From assembly GCA_038116745.1 (NCBI GenBank), contig JAYODW010000028.1, positions 1 through 64,000 on the forward strand: 64,000 bases of DNA, given 5' to 3'. The translations under genes and the position numbers were made by a program. The stretch's first letter is position 1, and each line of letters opens with the position of its first letter. The notes under the pieces are model-generated. The model ran no database searches, was not told the origin of the DNA, and saw only the letters and a program-made list of their open reading frames with translations. This stretch comes from JAYODW01 sp038116745 (GTDB lineage Bacteria > Pseudomonadota > Gammaproteobacteria > Ga0077536). Of the stretch, positions 55,160 through 63,668 are shown piece by piece.

Positions 55160-56665
55160 TCATGACGGATCGGATTCGCGCAGCAACCGCTCGACCATCT
55201 CCTGATAGGCGGCGCGGCGGGGGGTGCGGTAGTGCAGCTGGCGCCCGAGTTCCGGATCGCCGGCGAAAAAAGTCTCGTAGATGTCCTGGCGGCCGCCGAA
55301 CTGGGTCGCAACCGTGTCCCAGGCGAGCTTCATGACCTGCACCCGCTCGCGCGCACTGCAACCCGCACCGGCGATGAATTCCTCCAGCTGAGGACCGGTT
55401 TCCGGGTTTTCCAGGTCCGCCAGCGTCGGCGTCATCACCAGTGAGCTGCTGCCGAGCAGCCGGATGATCTCGACCAGGCGCTTGTTCACCCAGGGAATGA
55501 AAAACCGCACCATCGACATCGCCACCATGCCGCGATCGGGCGCGGCAAACAGCGCCGCGACCTCGCGGAACCGATCCTCGAGACTGAATCCGGGATCGGC
55601 CGCGCGCGCTTCCTCCTTGTGCACCGCCGCCAGCACCTCGCGCCCGCTGGCTTCGATGAGCCCGTCGGCCATCTCGTCAAAGGCGCACATCTCGCCGATC
55701 ATCGCGCGGTAATGCGGCATCTCGTCACGCCCGAGGACCTCGGCCATCTTGCTCGCCAGCCCGATCAGGTAGCGCATTTTCGCCCGGCCGCGGATGTTGG
55801 CCTGCAGGGCGAGAAAGCCTGGATAGCTCGGCCCCATCATGTTGTAGGCGACCACGTCGCGGCACACGAACACCCGTTCCCACGGCACCAGCACGTCGTC
55901 GAACAGTGCCAGCGCGTCACCTTCGTCGAAGCGCTCGGACAGCGGCCGATCGAAAGTCGAACGGCCCGCACTATAGGGTTCGCGCGCGACGAAACGCAGA
56001 CCGGGCGTCGCCACCGGGACGGCAAAGCTCAGCGCGTAATCTTCCTCGTCCGGCTGGCGCGGCATATAGGGCCCGACCCACAGTTCCTCGCTGACCGGCG
56101 CCAGCGTGGACAGCATGCGCGCACCTGAGACCACGATGCCGGCATCGGTTTCCTTCACCAGCCGCAGGGCTCGCTGCTCAGCCAGCGGCTTGCTGTAATC
56201 GCGCTTCGGATCGACCAGCGTATGGGTCAGACAGATGTCCTCGTCCCGGCAATACGCCCAGTATTTGAGCGCGTTTTCTGCAAACGCCTTGTCGCGGTGC
56301 CCGAGCACGTGGGGAATGGCAGCGGTATCGGTGACGAAGGCATTCATGAAATCCGGCAGCCGCCCCATGAGACCGTAAGTCGCCTCCTTGCGTAAGGTCT
56401 CGCCATCGATGCGGTGGCTCATCTCTTCCCAGGTGCGCGCCAGCAGGAAGGAATTGCTTACCGGCTCGCCCGTTACCGGGGAGGGAAAGGTCATGCGCCC
56501 GGCGATGGCAGGGTCGTGAAAGCGATCGAAATGCGCCGCGATCTCGTCGATGATGCCGCTGAAAGCCGGATGCGTGGTGACGTCGCGCACGCGCTCACCG
56601 GCAACATATAACTCGCGTCCGTCACGCAGTGCGGCACGGTATTCCTGACCTCGTTTCAATGGCAA
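55160..56665 (-). CDS. 4-hydroxyphenylacetate 3-hydroxylase-type oxygenase 1 (HpaB family)
   Basis: 501 residues, TTG start 8 bases after GGGGAGGAG. HpaB layout: N-terminal LKRGQEYRAALRDGRELYVAGERV, CRDEDICLTHTLVDPKRDYSKP, the FAD-loop region SERFDEGDALALFDDVLVPWERVFVCRD and the C-terminal VATQFGGRQDIYETFFAGDPE. An FADH2-dependent phenol ortho-hydroxylase, converting a phenol to a catechol or, in some relatives, removing halide or nitro groups. No HpaC reductase is adjacent. Confidence 0.88.
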   Translation of the reverse strand: MPLKRGQEYRAALRDGRELYVAGERVRDVTTHPAFSGIIDEIAAHFDRFHDPAIAGRMTFPSPVTGEPVSNSFLLARTWEEMSHRIDGETLRKEATYGLMGRLPDFMNAFVTDTAAIPHVLGHRDKAFAENALKYWAYCRDEDICLTHTLVDPKRDYSKPLAEQRALRLVKETDAGIVVSGARMLSTLAPVSEELWVGPYMPRQPDEEDYALSFAVPVATPGLRFVAREPYSAGRSTFDRPLSERFDEGDALALFDDVLVPWERVFVCRDVVAYNMMGPSYPGFLALQANIRGRAKMRYLIGLASKMAEVLGRDEMPHYRAMIGEMCAFDEMADGLIEASGREVLAAVHKEEARAADPGFSLEDRFREVAALFAAPDRGMVAMSMVRFFIPWVNKRLVEIIRLLGSSSLVMTPTLADLENPETGPQLEEFIAGAGCSARERVQVMKLAWDTVATQFGGRQDIYETFFAGDPELGRQLHYRTPRRAAYQEMVERLLRESDPS

Positions 56666-56744
56666 AGGGGCGCTCCTCCCCTGGTCTGTGTGCCCCCATG
56701 TGCGTCAGTCACGCGACCACACTCGAGGCGTTACCACTGAAATT

Positions 56745-56760
56745 ATTCTAGCATGTTAGT
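56745..56760. promoter_or_regulatory. GntR-type operator candidate, copy 2
   Basis: ATTCTAGCATGTTAGT, identical to 53825-53840, followed at 56768-56778 by a related GGTAGCATGAT. It lies in the divergent spacer between the HpaB-type gene and the GntR gene, overlapping the expected promoters, so it is likely an autoregulatory operator. Confidence 0.72.
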
Positions 56761-56784
56761 ATTCGGATGGTAGCATGATGTCCT

Positions 56785-57522
56785 ATGAATTCGAGCCCCC
56801 AGCCACGTAGGGACGAACCCATGATGCTTGCCCGTCAACGCATCGCCGAGCACGTCGCGGGCATCAACACTGATCACGGCCGCCCGGGCGGCAAGGCGGG
56901 AGAGATCGTTGCCGCGCTGGTCGGGCGCCTGACGGGCGGAACACTGGACTTCGGCGCCACGCTGTCAATCAACAGCCTGGCCGAGGAATTCAACGCCAGC
57001 CGACAGCCCGTCAGCGTCGCCATCAATCACCTGCGCAGCCTCGGCTACGTCGTGGTGGTACCGCAGGTCGGTTGCCGGGTGATCTCTCCAAGTCCTGCGG
57101 AGATTGCCGATTTCTTTTACGTGCTGGCGCATATGGAATCGGCGCTGGCCAGTCTGGCTGCAAAGCGACACGACGCGCGCGAAGGCGAAATACTGCGCGC
57201 AATTGCCGCCGAGATCGCCGCGGCGCCATTCGACAGCCCGGAACACCGTCGCTACTACGCCAGCGCCGTCGATACATTTCACGCCTCCATCTGGGGCATG
57301 TCGCGCGCGACCGCGGTCATCGCCCGCGTGCGCGATCTGTGGCAGCTCGCGGATTTCTACCTGTGGCACGGCGCAGGTAATTTCGACGCCGGCGGCGTAG
57401 CCACGGCGAACCGGGAACGCGAGGCTATCGTACGCGCTATCACCCGAGGAGACGCGCCGAAAGCCGAATCCCTGATGGCAAAACACGTCAGGGGCAAACC
57501 CGCCCGCGTGGGGATCATCTGA
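56785..57522 (+). CDS. GntR-family transcriptional regulator 1 (FadR/VanR-type)
   Basis: 245 residues from ATG 56785; ATG 56821, preceded by AGGGACGAA, may be the true start (233 residues). Winged helix near residues 55-100 (LSINSLAEEFNASRQPVSVAINHLRSLGYVVVVPQVGCRV), then an all-helical FCD-type effector domain with conserved His/Asp/Arg residues (VDTFHASIWG, VRDLWQLADFYLWHGAG). Usually a repressor released by a pathway acid. Divergent from the HpaB operon and close to its two operator copies. Confidence 0.88.
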   Translation: MNSSPQPRRDEPMMLARQRIAEHVAGINTDHGRPGGKAGEIVAALVGRLTGGTLDFGATLSINSLAEEFNASRQPVSVAINHLRSLGYVVVVPQVGCRVISPSPAEIADFFYVLAHMESALASLAAKRHDAREGEILRAIAAEIAAAPFDSPEHRRYYASAVDTFHASIWGMSRATAVIARVRDLWQLADFYLWHGAGNFDAGGVATANREREAIVRAITRGDAPKAESLMAKHVRGKPARVGII

Positions 57523-57858
57523 ACACCACGATGGCAGGCACACCAGCGAAGCGGCACGATTTCAGCGCGGGGCGTATATCTGAGCAACGATCAGATCGCG
57601 ACGATAATTGATTTCTACCTGTTGTAACCAGGCGCGCTAAAACGCCGGTGTCGCAGGCAGCATTGTCGCGCTTCATGTCAGGCCGGTTGCTCTGACGCGG
57701 CGCGGACCCACCGTGATTGGCTCACTCCTGAGCGCCCGGTGACAGCGGTCGGCCGACGGAATCAGCGCAAGGGCGTGGCGCGAGGCGAGCCACCTGCTCA
57801 GCGTGACGATGCACGTCGCCACGTCGACTCAGGTCAGGCGAAAAAACTGCCAGGCGGA
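57523..57858. other. Intergenic region, convergent
   Basis: About 336 bases between the GntR stop and the stop of the MhpB-type gene. I see no gene, no clear hairpin and no repeat here. Confidence 0.5.
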
Positions 57859-58794
57859 TCAATCAGGGATCCCCGGGGGCAGGGCCGTCATGATGGCGTA
57901 ACCGGCGATCCACTCGGGGATGGCGCGGTAATACTCGATCCTGAAGTGGTCGCACCCGGCGGCGCGGGCGGCCGCCGCGGCCGCAATCCAGGTGCGGATC
58001 TCATGCGCGCCGCAACCGCCTTCGCGGGAAATTTCGGCGTCATCCAGGGCCAGAACGGATGCGGTGTCGCCGCTGCACAGGGCCTCGAGAACACGCCGAT
58101 CCCAGTCCGGGTTCAGCGGCACGCCCGCACCCTGTTCGGCCGCTTCCAGCACGCGCGCTTCCCGCGCTGCCCGCGCCTGCGCGTCAAGTGGTCCGCCGGC
58201 TATGAGCCGCTCCCTGACCACGGGCGTCGCGCTCGTGAGCGCCGGGATGGGCGGATCGTGGGACAGGCCGCCCGAGGCGAGCAGCAGAACGCGCCCGGGC
58301 AGCGCCGCGGCGAATGCGCCCAAGGCCGCGCCAAGCTGCTGCACACGCGCGAGCGGCGGTAGCGGCGGTGCTGCACAGTTCACCACCAGTGGCACGACGG
58401 TTGGCAAAGCCCGCCAGTCGAACAGGTTGTCGAGCAGTTGCGTGACGCCGTGGTCAACGTCCTGCCGGTACGATACCGCAGCGTCAACGCCGTGTTCGTG
58501 CAGATGCCGCACGCAGGCTTCGGCCAGCGCGGGATCAGTCGGCAGCGGACCGGCGGGCGTGTCCCAGTCGCCGACCGAGGAAGCTTCCGCGCCGACGCAG
58601 AAAGCCGGCATCAATCGATAGAACAGGCCATTGAAGTGATCCGGTCCGATAGCAATAACCGTATCGGGCGCGAATGCCGCTACCCGTTCGGTCACCGCGT
58701 GCTCGCATTGCGCCACCGCCGCACTCACGCCGGCGGCGGGTTCGCGACGTCCCCTGAGCGGGGAGTGCGATGAGAACACGGCGCCGACTGTCAT
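57859..58794 (-). CDS. mhpB: MhpB-type class III extradiol dioxygenase
   Basis: 311 residues from ATG 58794. The sequence tracks E. coli 2,3-dihydroxyphenylpropionate 1,2-dioxygenase: PDHFNGLFYRLMPAFCVG, AVSYRQDVDHGVTQ, LLASGGLSHDPP and the C-terminal YYRAIPEWIAGY. The catalytic histidines His115 and His179 fall at the same numbers as in MhpB. It opens a catechol bearing a side chain. It lies directly after the MhpC-type hydrolase that would act on the product. Confidence 0.88.
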   Translation of the reverse strand: MTVGAVFSSHSPLRGRREPAAGVSAAVAQCEHAVTERVAAFAPDTVIAIGPDHFNGLFYRLMPAFCVGAEASSVGDWDTPAGPLPTDPALAEACVRHLHEHGVDAAVSYRQDVDHGVTQLLDNLFDWRALPTVVPLVVNCAAPPLPPLARVQQLGAALGAFAAALPGRVLLLASGGLSHDPPIPALTSATPVVRERLIAGGPLDAQARAAREARVLEAAEQGAGVPLNPDWDRRVLEALCSGDTASVLALDDAEISREGGCGAHEIRTWIAAAAAARAAGCDHFRIEYYRAIPEWIAGYAIMTALPPGIPD

Positions 58795-58802
58795 GTCCGC
58801 GC

Positions 58803-59681
58803 TTAGCCGTCTCGCAGAAAACCGAGGTGCAGGCGATTGAATGTTGCCGCATCCTCCCACTGTGGCCAGTGCCCGCAATCGCGCATCAGCTCATAACGCG
58901 CGTCCGGAATCAGTTCCGCGATACGCCGTCCCACGGTCTCGTCCGCGGTCGGATCCTGCGTCGTCCATACCACCAGCGTCGGGCAGGCGATTGCCGCCCA
59001 CTCCGCGTCATCCAGGTTGTTGCGCGCGCGGATTTCCGGATCCTGCAATACCAGGATACGCTCCAGCGCTTCGGGAAAGCCGGGCTGGCGGTAAATCGCC
59101 TGGCGGCAGGCAATCAGATCGTCGTTGACAGAAGCCGGGTCGGCCATCAGCCATTCGAGGCGCGCCCGGATCGTGTCCCACACGGGATTCTGTACCGCGG
59201 CGCGCGTGGATGCCTTGATCTTTTCCATCACCGCCGGGTTCATGGTCGCTCCACCGGTGGTGTTGAGCACGAGGCGACCCACCCGATCCGGATATTTAAG
59301 CGCGAAACGCGCGCCTACCCAGCCACCAAGCGATTCGCCGGACAGGCGCGGGCGCTCGAAACCAAGGCAATCAAGCACGGCACGCAGATGCTCGACGTAG
59401 GCATCGATTTCATAGTCGTACGCGGGCTTGTCGGTCCAGCCGTGACCGATCATGTCGATGGCGTAAACGTTAAAATGCGCACCGTGGGCCAGCAGGTTGC
59501 GCGCATAACACTCCGCGTGACCACCGGTGCCATGCAACAGCACCAGGGGCGGTGCATCGTCGCTGCCAGCCTTCAGGTAACGGGTCCGTATGCCGCCGGC
59601 GTCGATATACCCCTGGCTGAAAGCGCCGCCACGCAGATCCGACCAGATACTGCAATACGAGGTGTTGTCCTCAGTGCTCAC
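58803..59681 (-). CDS. MhpC-type C-C hydrolase
   Basis: 292 residues. Nucleophile SGESLGGWVGAR, acid in VVWTTQDPTADE, His in DCGHWPQWE. The N-terminal half (GGIRTRYLKAGSDDAPPLVLLHGTGGHAECYARN, IDMIGHGWTDKP) is that of the MhpC/BphD/HsaD family, which hydrolyse ring-fission products. Overlaps the HpaB-type gene by 4 bases and precedes the MhpB-type gene. Confidence 0.87.
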   Translation of the reverse strand: MSTEDNTSYCSIWSDLRGGAFSQGYIDAGGIRTRYLKAGSDDAPPLVLLHGTGGHAECYARNLLAHGAHFNVYAIDMIGHGWTDKPAYDYEIDAYVEHLRAVLDCLGFERPRLSGESLGGWVGARFALKYPDRVGRLVLNTTGGATMNPAVMEKIKASTRAAVQNPVWDTIRARLEWLMADPASVNDDLIACRQAIYRQPGFPEALERILVLQDPEIRARNNLDDAEWAAIACPTLVVWTTQDPTADETVGRRIAELIPDARYELMRDCGHWPQWEDAATFNRLHLGFLRDG

Positions 59682-61129
59682 AATGCCTCCACAAACTCAT
59701 CGATGTAATCCAGGTACTCCTGCTTGCGCAGGAATTCGCGCTGAATGCCGGCAACCAGCATGCGGCGTTCACCAGCGTAGTTCATTTCGTACAGTTCGTG
59801 CCGGGCACCGAATTCGGTACCGCATAGGTCCCACGCGAGCTTCATCAGCTGCGCCTTTTGTTCGCCGCTGATATGCGCGCCACGCAACGATCGTTCGAGG
59901 TCCGCCGCCACCGGGGAATCGAACTCCCGCATCGTCAGCGGTTGCTGCACCAGGCCGCCGCCACCGATCACGCGCAGCATCCTGACCAGTTCCGGATAGT
60001 AAACCGGCCCCAGCGCACGGCCAGCCTGCAGCGGCGGCAGGTAGGGATAGCAAATACCGTTCCCGGGGTCGACCGTGGCCTGCTGTTCGGCCGCGCGCAC
60101 GGTCGAGCGGATCACCTCGAGCCGTACCGCGGCTTCGCCGAGTAGTTCGGCCACATCCGGCCGTGCGGCAATGCCGAGCGCTTCCGCCAGGCGATTGAGC
60201 AATCCGTACACAAAGCCGAGCTTCACCTCGAGCCGGACATTGGTCTGGTGCGCGGTCAGTTCGCGCATACGGCTGTCGGCATACATGCGATTGAGCAATT
60301 CGATATCGCCATGCAGGAACACGCGATCCCAGGGAACAAGCACTTCCTTGAACACAACCGTTGCGTCCATTTCATCGAACCGTGCGGACAGGGGGTGGTC
60401 GGCGATGTCGTCAAGGTTCGCGAACGAAGCACGGCACAGTGTCTTCAGGCCCGGCGTGTTCATCGGTACCGCGAATACCGTCGCGTAGGCTTCCTCGCCC
60501 GGGCGAAAGGTCGGCGGGAACGGCCACACCAGCAGTTCGTCGGCATAAGGCGCAGCGGTCGCGATGCGCTTGATTCCGTTCAGGATGAGACCGTCCTGTG
60601 TTTCCGCGGTAACCTTGAGCGGAATATCCGGATCGGCCTGCTCGTGGCGTAGAAGCGACTTGTCCAGTTGCGGATCCAGCAACGCATGCGTCATAAACAG
60701 GTCATTGCTGGCAACGTACCGGTAATAAGCTTCGATGGCCGCCGCCCGTTCTTCGGAAAGCTCAGCGAAAAAGGCGCGTTTGGCGGCCAGCGCGGCGAGC
60801 ATTACGTTGAGAAAGTCCGGACTGCGCCCCATCATTCCACAGGTTGCCCTGGCGAACAGCGCATAGGCTTCCCGCTTTAAGCGCAGGTCATCGACGTTAC
60901 GAGGTAACTCGAAAGCGCGCGCGATACCGTCGCTGAAATCCTGAGGGTGCGCTACCAGCACATCGCGGCAGGTCGGGTCGTGCTGCAGGTCATAGAGTCC
61001 GGCCAGCGACTCAACCGCTGCGCGGAACTCGGGAAACGTAGCGACGTTACCGACCCGTTCGCCGCCATACCAGACCTCGCGTCCGTCATCCAGCCCGGCT
61101 TTGAACTGGTCGCCTGTGCGTACGCTCAT
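59678..61129 (-). CDS. 4-hydroxyphenylacetate 3-hydroxylase-type oxygenase 2 (HpaB family)
   Basis: 483 residues, a paralogue of the gene at 55160. Shared landmarks: RTGDQFKAGLDDGREVWYGGERV, RYVASNDLFMTHALLDPQLDKS, SARFDEMDATVVFKEVLVPWDRVFLHGD, GTEFGARHELYEMNYAGE. FADH2-dependent phenol hydroxylase. Overlaps both the LLM gene upstream and the MhpC-type gene downstream by 4 bases, so the four genes are tightly coupled. Confidence 0.88.
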   Translation of the reverse strand: MSVRTGDQFKAGLDDGREVWYGGERVGNVATFPEFRAAVESLAGLYDLQHDPTCRDVLVAHPQDFSDGIARAFELPRNVDDLRLKREAYALFARATCGMMGRSPDFLNVMLAALAAKRAFFAELSEERAAAIEAYYRYVASNDLFMTHALLDPQLDKSLLRHEQADPDIPLKVTAETQDGLILNGIKRIATAAPYADELLVWPFPPTFRPGEEAYATVFAVPMNTPGLKTLCRASFANLDDIADHPLSARFDEMDATVVFKEVLVPWDRVFLHGDIELLNRMYADSRMRELTAHQTNVRLEVKLGFVYGLLNRLAEALGIAARPDVAELLGEAAVRLEVIRSTVRAAEQQATVDPGNGICYPYLPPLQAGRALGPVYYPELVRMLRVIGGGGLVQQPLTMREFDSPVAADLERSLRGAHISGEQKAQLMKLAWDLCGTEFGARHELYEMNYAGERRMLVAGIQREFLRKQEYLDYIDEFVEAL

Positions 61130-62409
61130 GATGCCGGCCCGCGTCTACGCCAGGTCACGCCGTCGAAGTCCTCGCGTAACGTCGGCGTCACCTGGCTGAG
61201 CTCGATACCGATTTTCGGCAACACCTTTTCGACCAGCAGTTCGTTGCTCTTCAGCAGAGCGTCGATAGGGGCGGCACCGATCGCCATCCAGGGAACGATG
61301 AGGTCGGTCTTGAACGTTTCGATCATGTGTTCGAGCTTGCGCGCGACGGTGTCCACGGTGCCAACGATGCCGTAACCACGATCACGTATACATTCGGTGG
61401 TGTTCGGTACCGGACCGGTTTCCCCGGGGTAACGCAGCGCCTCGTTGAAACCGAACCAGTCATGCCAGCGGGTCCAGATGAAGCCCATGCCCTGCTCCTG
61501 GATCGCAATCGCCTCGGCCTCGGTGTCGGCGACGATGATGTCGCGGAAGTGGCCAATGTTACTGCCCCAGGGCACGTCGCGGCCCGCCGACTTACTGGCC
61601 TCGTAATAGAGGTCGATACTCGCTTTTGCGGTCTCCTCGATGGGCGAGAAGATCACTGGCTTAACCCCTTCCCGGGCGGACCACTCGATGGTCTCCGCGC
61701 TCATGGTGAAGGGAATGAAGGTCTCGATGCTGTCCGGATCCTGCAGCGTCATGGGCGCGATGCCAATCCGGTCCAGCGTGCCGTCCGCTGCCACCATACC
61801 CGGCGCCATCTCGCGGCTCGCCGGATGATCCCAGGCCACATTCGGCGGTGGCAACTGCCAGTGCGCGCCCTGGTGCCGGAACAAGGACTCACGCCATGCC
61901 TTGCGCACGATCTCGTAATGTTCATTGAACAGTTCGCGATTGATCCGATCATGCTCCTTGAACTCCGGATCGGTCGCGGCGGTCGGATAGGCGTTGAGCT
62001 TCTGCCCGATAGTGGCGACATGACGCGCCTGGTAGCCGCGCGCAAACCCGGCAATCATGCGTCCGCCGGAAAAATGATCGAGCATGGCCATGTCCTCGGC
62101 CAGCAGAACGGGGTTGCGGGCCGGTAATACGGTGCCCATTTGACCGATCCGCAGACGTTCGGTCTGCATGGCGGCCCATGTCCCGAGCATGACGGGGTTG
62201 TTCGACACCTCCAGGCCCTCGACATGGAAATGGTGTTCAGAGAACGCCACGAAATCGAATCCCAGTGCCTCCACCTGCCGCAGCATGCGGCTGCAATCAT
62301 TCAGTGCCTGCTGGTAGAACACAGGGTTCTGGCCGGCGCGGCCGCGCTCGAACTGCGCCAGGCTGGCGCTGACACTGGGCAGCAGGAACGCCCCCATTCG
62401 AAAATTCAT
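61126..62409 (-). CDS. LLM-class flavin-dependent oxidoreductase 2
   Basis: 427 residues. Luciferase-like barrel: LGFDFVAFSEHHFHVEGLEVSNNPVMLGTWAAMQT, LAEDMAMLDHFSGGRMIAGFARGYQ, and the C-terminal YGIVGTVDTVARKLEHMI. FMNH2- or F420-dependent. First gene of the minus-strand module with the HpaB-, MhpC- and MhpB-type genes, started from the promoter next to the 62470 palindrome. Distinct from LLM enzyme 1 (no close identity outside the core motifs). Confidence 0.87.
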   Translation of the reverse strand: MNFRMGAFLLPSVSASLAQFERGRAGQNPVFYQQALNDCSRMLRQVEALGFDFVAFSEHHFHVEGLEVSNNPVMLGTWAAMQTERLRIGQMGTVLPARNPVLLAEDMAMLDHFSGGRMIAGFARGYQARHVATIGQKLNAYPTAATDPEFKEHDRINRELFNEHYEIVRKAWRESLFRHQGAHWQLPPPNVAWDHPASREMAPGMVAADGTLDRIGIAPMTLQDPDSIETFIPFTMSAETIEWSAREGVKPVIFSPIEETAKASIDLYYEASKSAGRDVPWGSNIGHFRDIIVADTEAEAIAIQEQGMGFIWTRWHDWFGFNEALRYPGETGPVPNTTECIRDRGYGIVGTVDTVARKLEHMIETFKTDLIVPWMAIGAAPIDALLKSNELLVEKVLPKIGIELSQVTPTLREDFDGVTWRRRGPAS

Positions 62410-62469
62410 GGTCGAATTACCCCTTCGGTTGAATGAAGCCGTCGCTGCGGCGACCGTACTAATGGACGC

Positions 62470-62483
62470 ACTAATATATTAGT
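62470..62483. promoter_or_regulatory. Perfect 14-bp palindromic operator
   Basis: ACTAATATATTAGT, exactly self-complementary, between the divergent LLM gene and the second GntR gene, in an A+T-rich spacer. Probably the binding site of that regulator. Confidence 0.75.
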
Positions 62484-62530
62484 ATATTATTCATGATGGA
62501 ACTATCGATACGGATTGCGCAGGAGCGCGG

Positions 62531-63241
62531 TTGTTCGTGATTTCGGTCGCGCAGACGGCGGGGAACCACCGCGGAACACGCGCGGAACAGGCCTACGAGT
62601 CACTGAAAACGCGTCTGCTTGAAGGCGACCTGGATCCCGGCGACACGGTTTCGGTGACCGCACTCTCAGCACAACTCGATTGCAGCCGCGTGCCGGTGAT
62701 GGAGGCGCTGAAACGACTGGAAGGGGATGGCTTCATCCGCATCGTGCCGCAGGTTGGCTGTCGCGTGGTGGTGCCGCCGCCGGATCAGATCCGCGATTTC
62801 TTCACCCTCTTTGCGCGCGCCGAGGCGAGTGTGGCCGGGTTCGCCGCGGCGCGACGCAACCAGGATGATTTGGCGGCGCTCGACCGTGTCTGGAACGACC
62901 TGGAGGCGCAACTCGAGCGTGCCGACGGACCGGCTTCGCGCGACCCGATCTACCGCCGCCTCAACCTGATGTTCTTCGGACAGATCCATGCCATTGCGCG
63001 TTCCCCGATCGCCGCGGGGCTCGCGGCCGGCATGTGGGATCGCAGCGATTTCTACATCAAGATCGCCTTCGGGTCGCTTTACTTCAGCCGCGACGTGCAA
63101 GCCTCCCAGCGCCGGATCCGCCGCGCGATCGTAGAAGGTGCCGTTGATGATGCGGAACGGCACGTGCGCCAGTTTCTCGACACCGTCGGCGAACGCGTCG
63201 CCCATCGACTAAGGTCGAATAAGGTAGCGGCCGACCGTTGA
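62531..63241 (+). CDS. GntR-family transcriptional regulator 2
   Basis: 236 residues from TTG 62531, 5 bases after AGGAG (GTG 62537 is an alternative). Winged helix ~residues 20-90: AEQAYESLKTRLLEGDLDPGDTVSVTALSAQLDCSRVPVMEALKRLEGDGFIRIVPQVGCRV. Then a helical FCD-type domain (RLNLMFFGQIHAIARSP). It shares the VPQVGCRV wing with GntR regulator 1, so the two are related. Divergent from the LLM-HpaB-MhpC-MhpB operon, with a palindrome in between. Confidence 0.87.
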   Translation: MFVISVAQTAGNHRGTRAEQAYESLKTRLLEGDLDPGDTVSVTALSAQLDCSRVPVMEALKRLEGDGFIRIVPQVGCRVVVPPPDQIRDFFTLFARAEASVAGFAAARRNQDDLAALDRVWNDLEAQLERADGPASRDPIYRRLNLMFFGQIHAIARSPIAAGLAAGMWDRSDFYIKIAFGSLYFSRDVQASQRRIRRAIVEGAVDDAERHVRQFLDTVGERVAHRLRSNKVAADR

Positions 63242-63668
63242 TACGCGGGTACGCCTGACTACCCGGCCGCCTAGCGCAGCCACGTCCAGGCGACCATCAC
63301 GGTCTCGACGTGCGGTGTGATCGACTCGGCACCTCCGATCCCGAGCACGCGTGTCCGGCTTTGCCGGAATCCGCGGCGATGTGGAAGGCGGCGTGAATGA
63401 CCGCGGGACACGACCCGCGAAAAACCCGGTTGCAGAAACGAATCACCGCGGGGCACGCCCGTGTAGCGGTGACGTCGCGCGGCGCTCAATGCGACGCGCC
63501 AGGATCTACGTGACCGTACTTCGGGTCAACCCGACGAACGGGCCGTCCCACGACCATACCTCGAGCAGGAAGGAGACGCGGTAACGATACTCGGTCGACG
63601 AATAACGTTGCGTCCGGAGATGCTATTCCGGCGATGCAGGTGGCGCCCGCATTATCTCAGTCGCTACG
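63242..63668. other. Intergenic region, possible gene remnant
   Basis: About 430 bases. On the minus strand two protein-like pieces, STEYRYRVSFLLEVWSWDGP (near 63535-63598) and ITPHVETVMVAWTWLR (near 63271-63320), sit in different frames with stops between them. That could be a decayed gene but may be chance. No family recognised. Confidence 0.3.
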
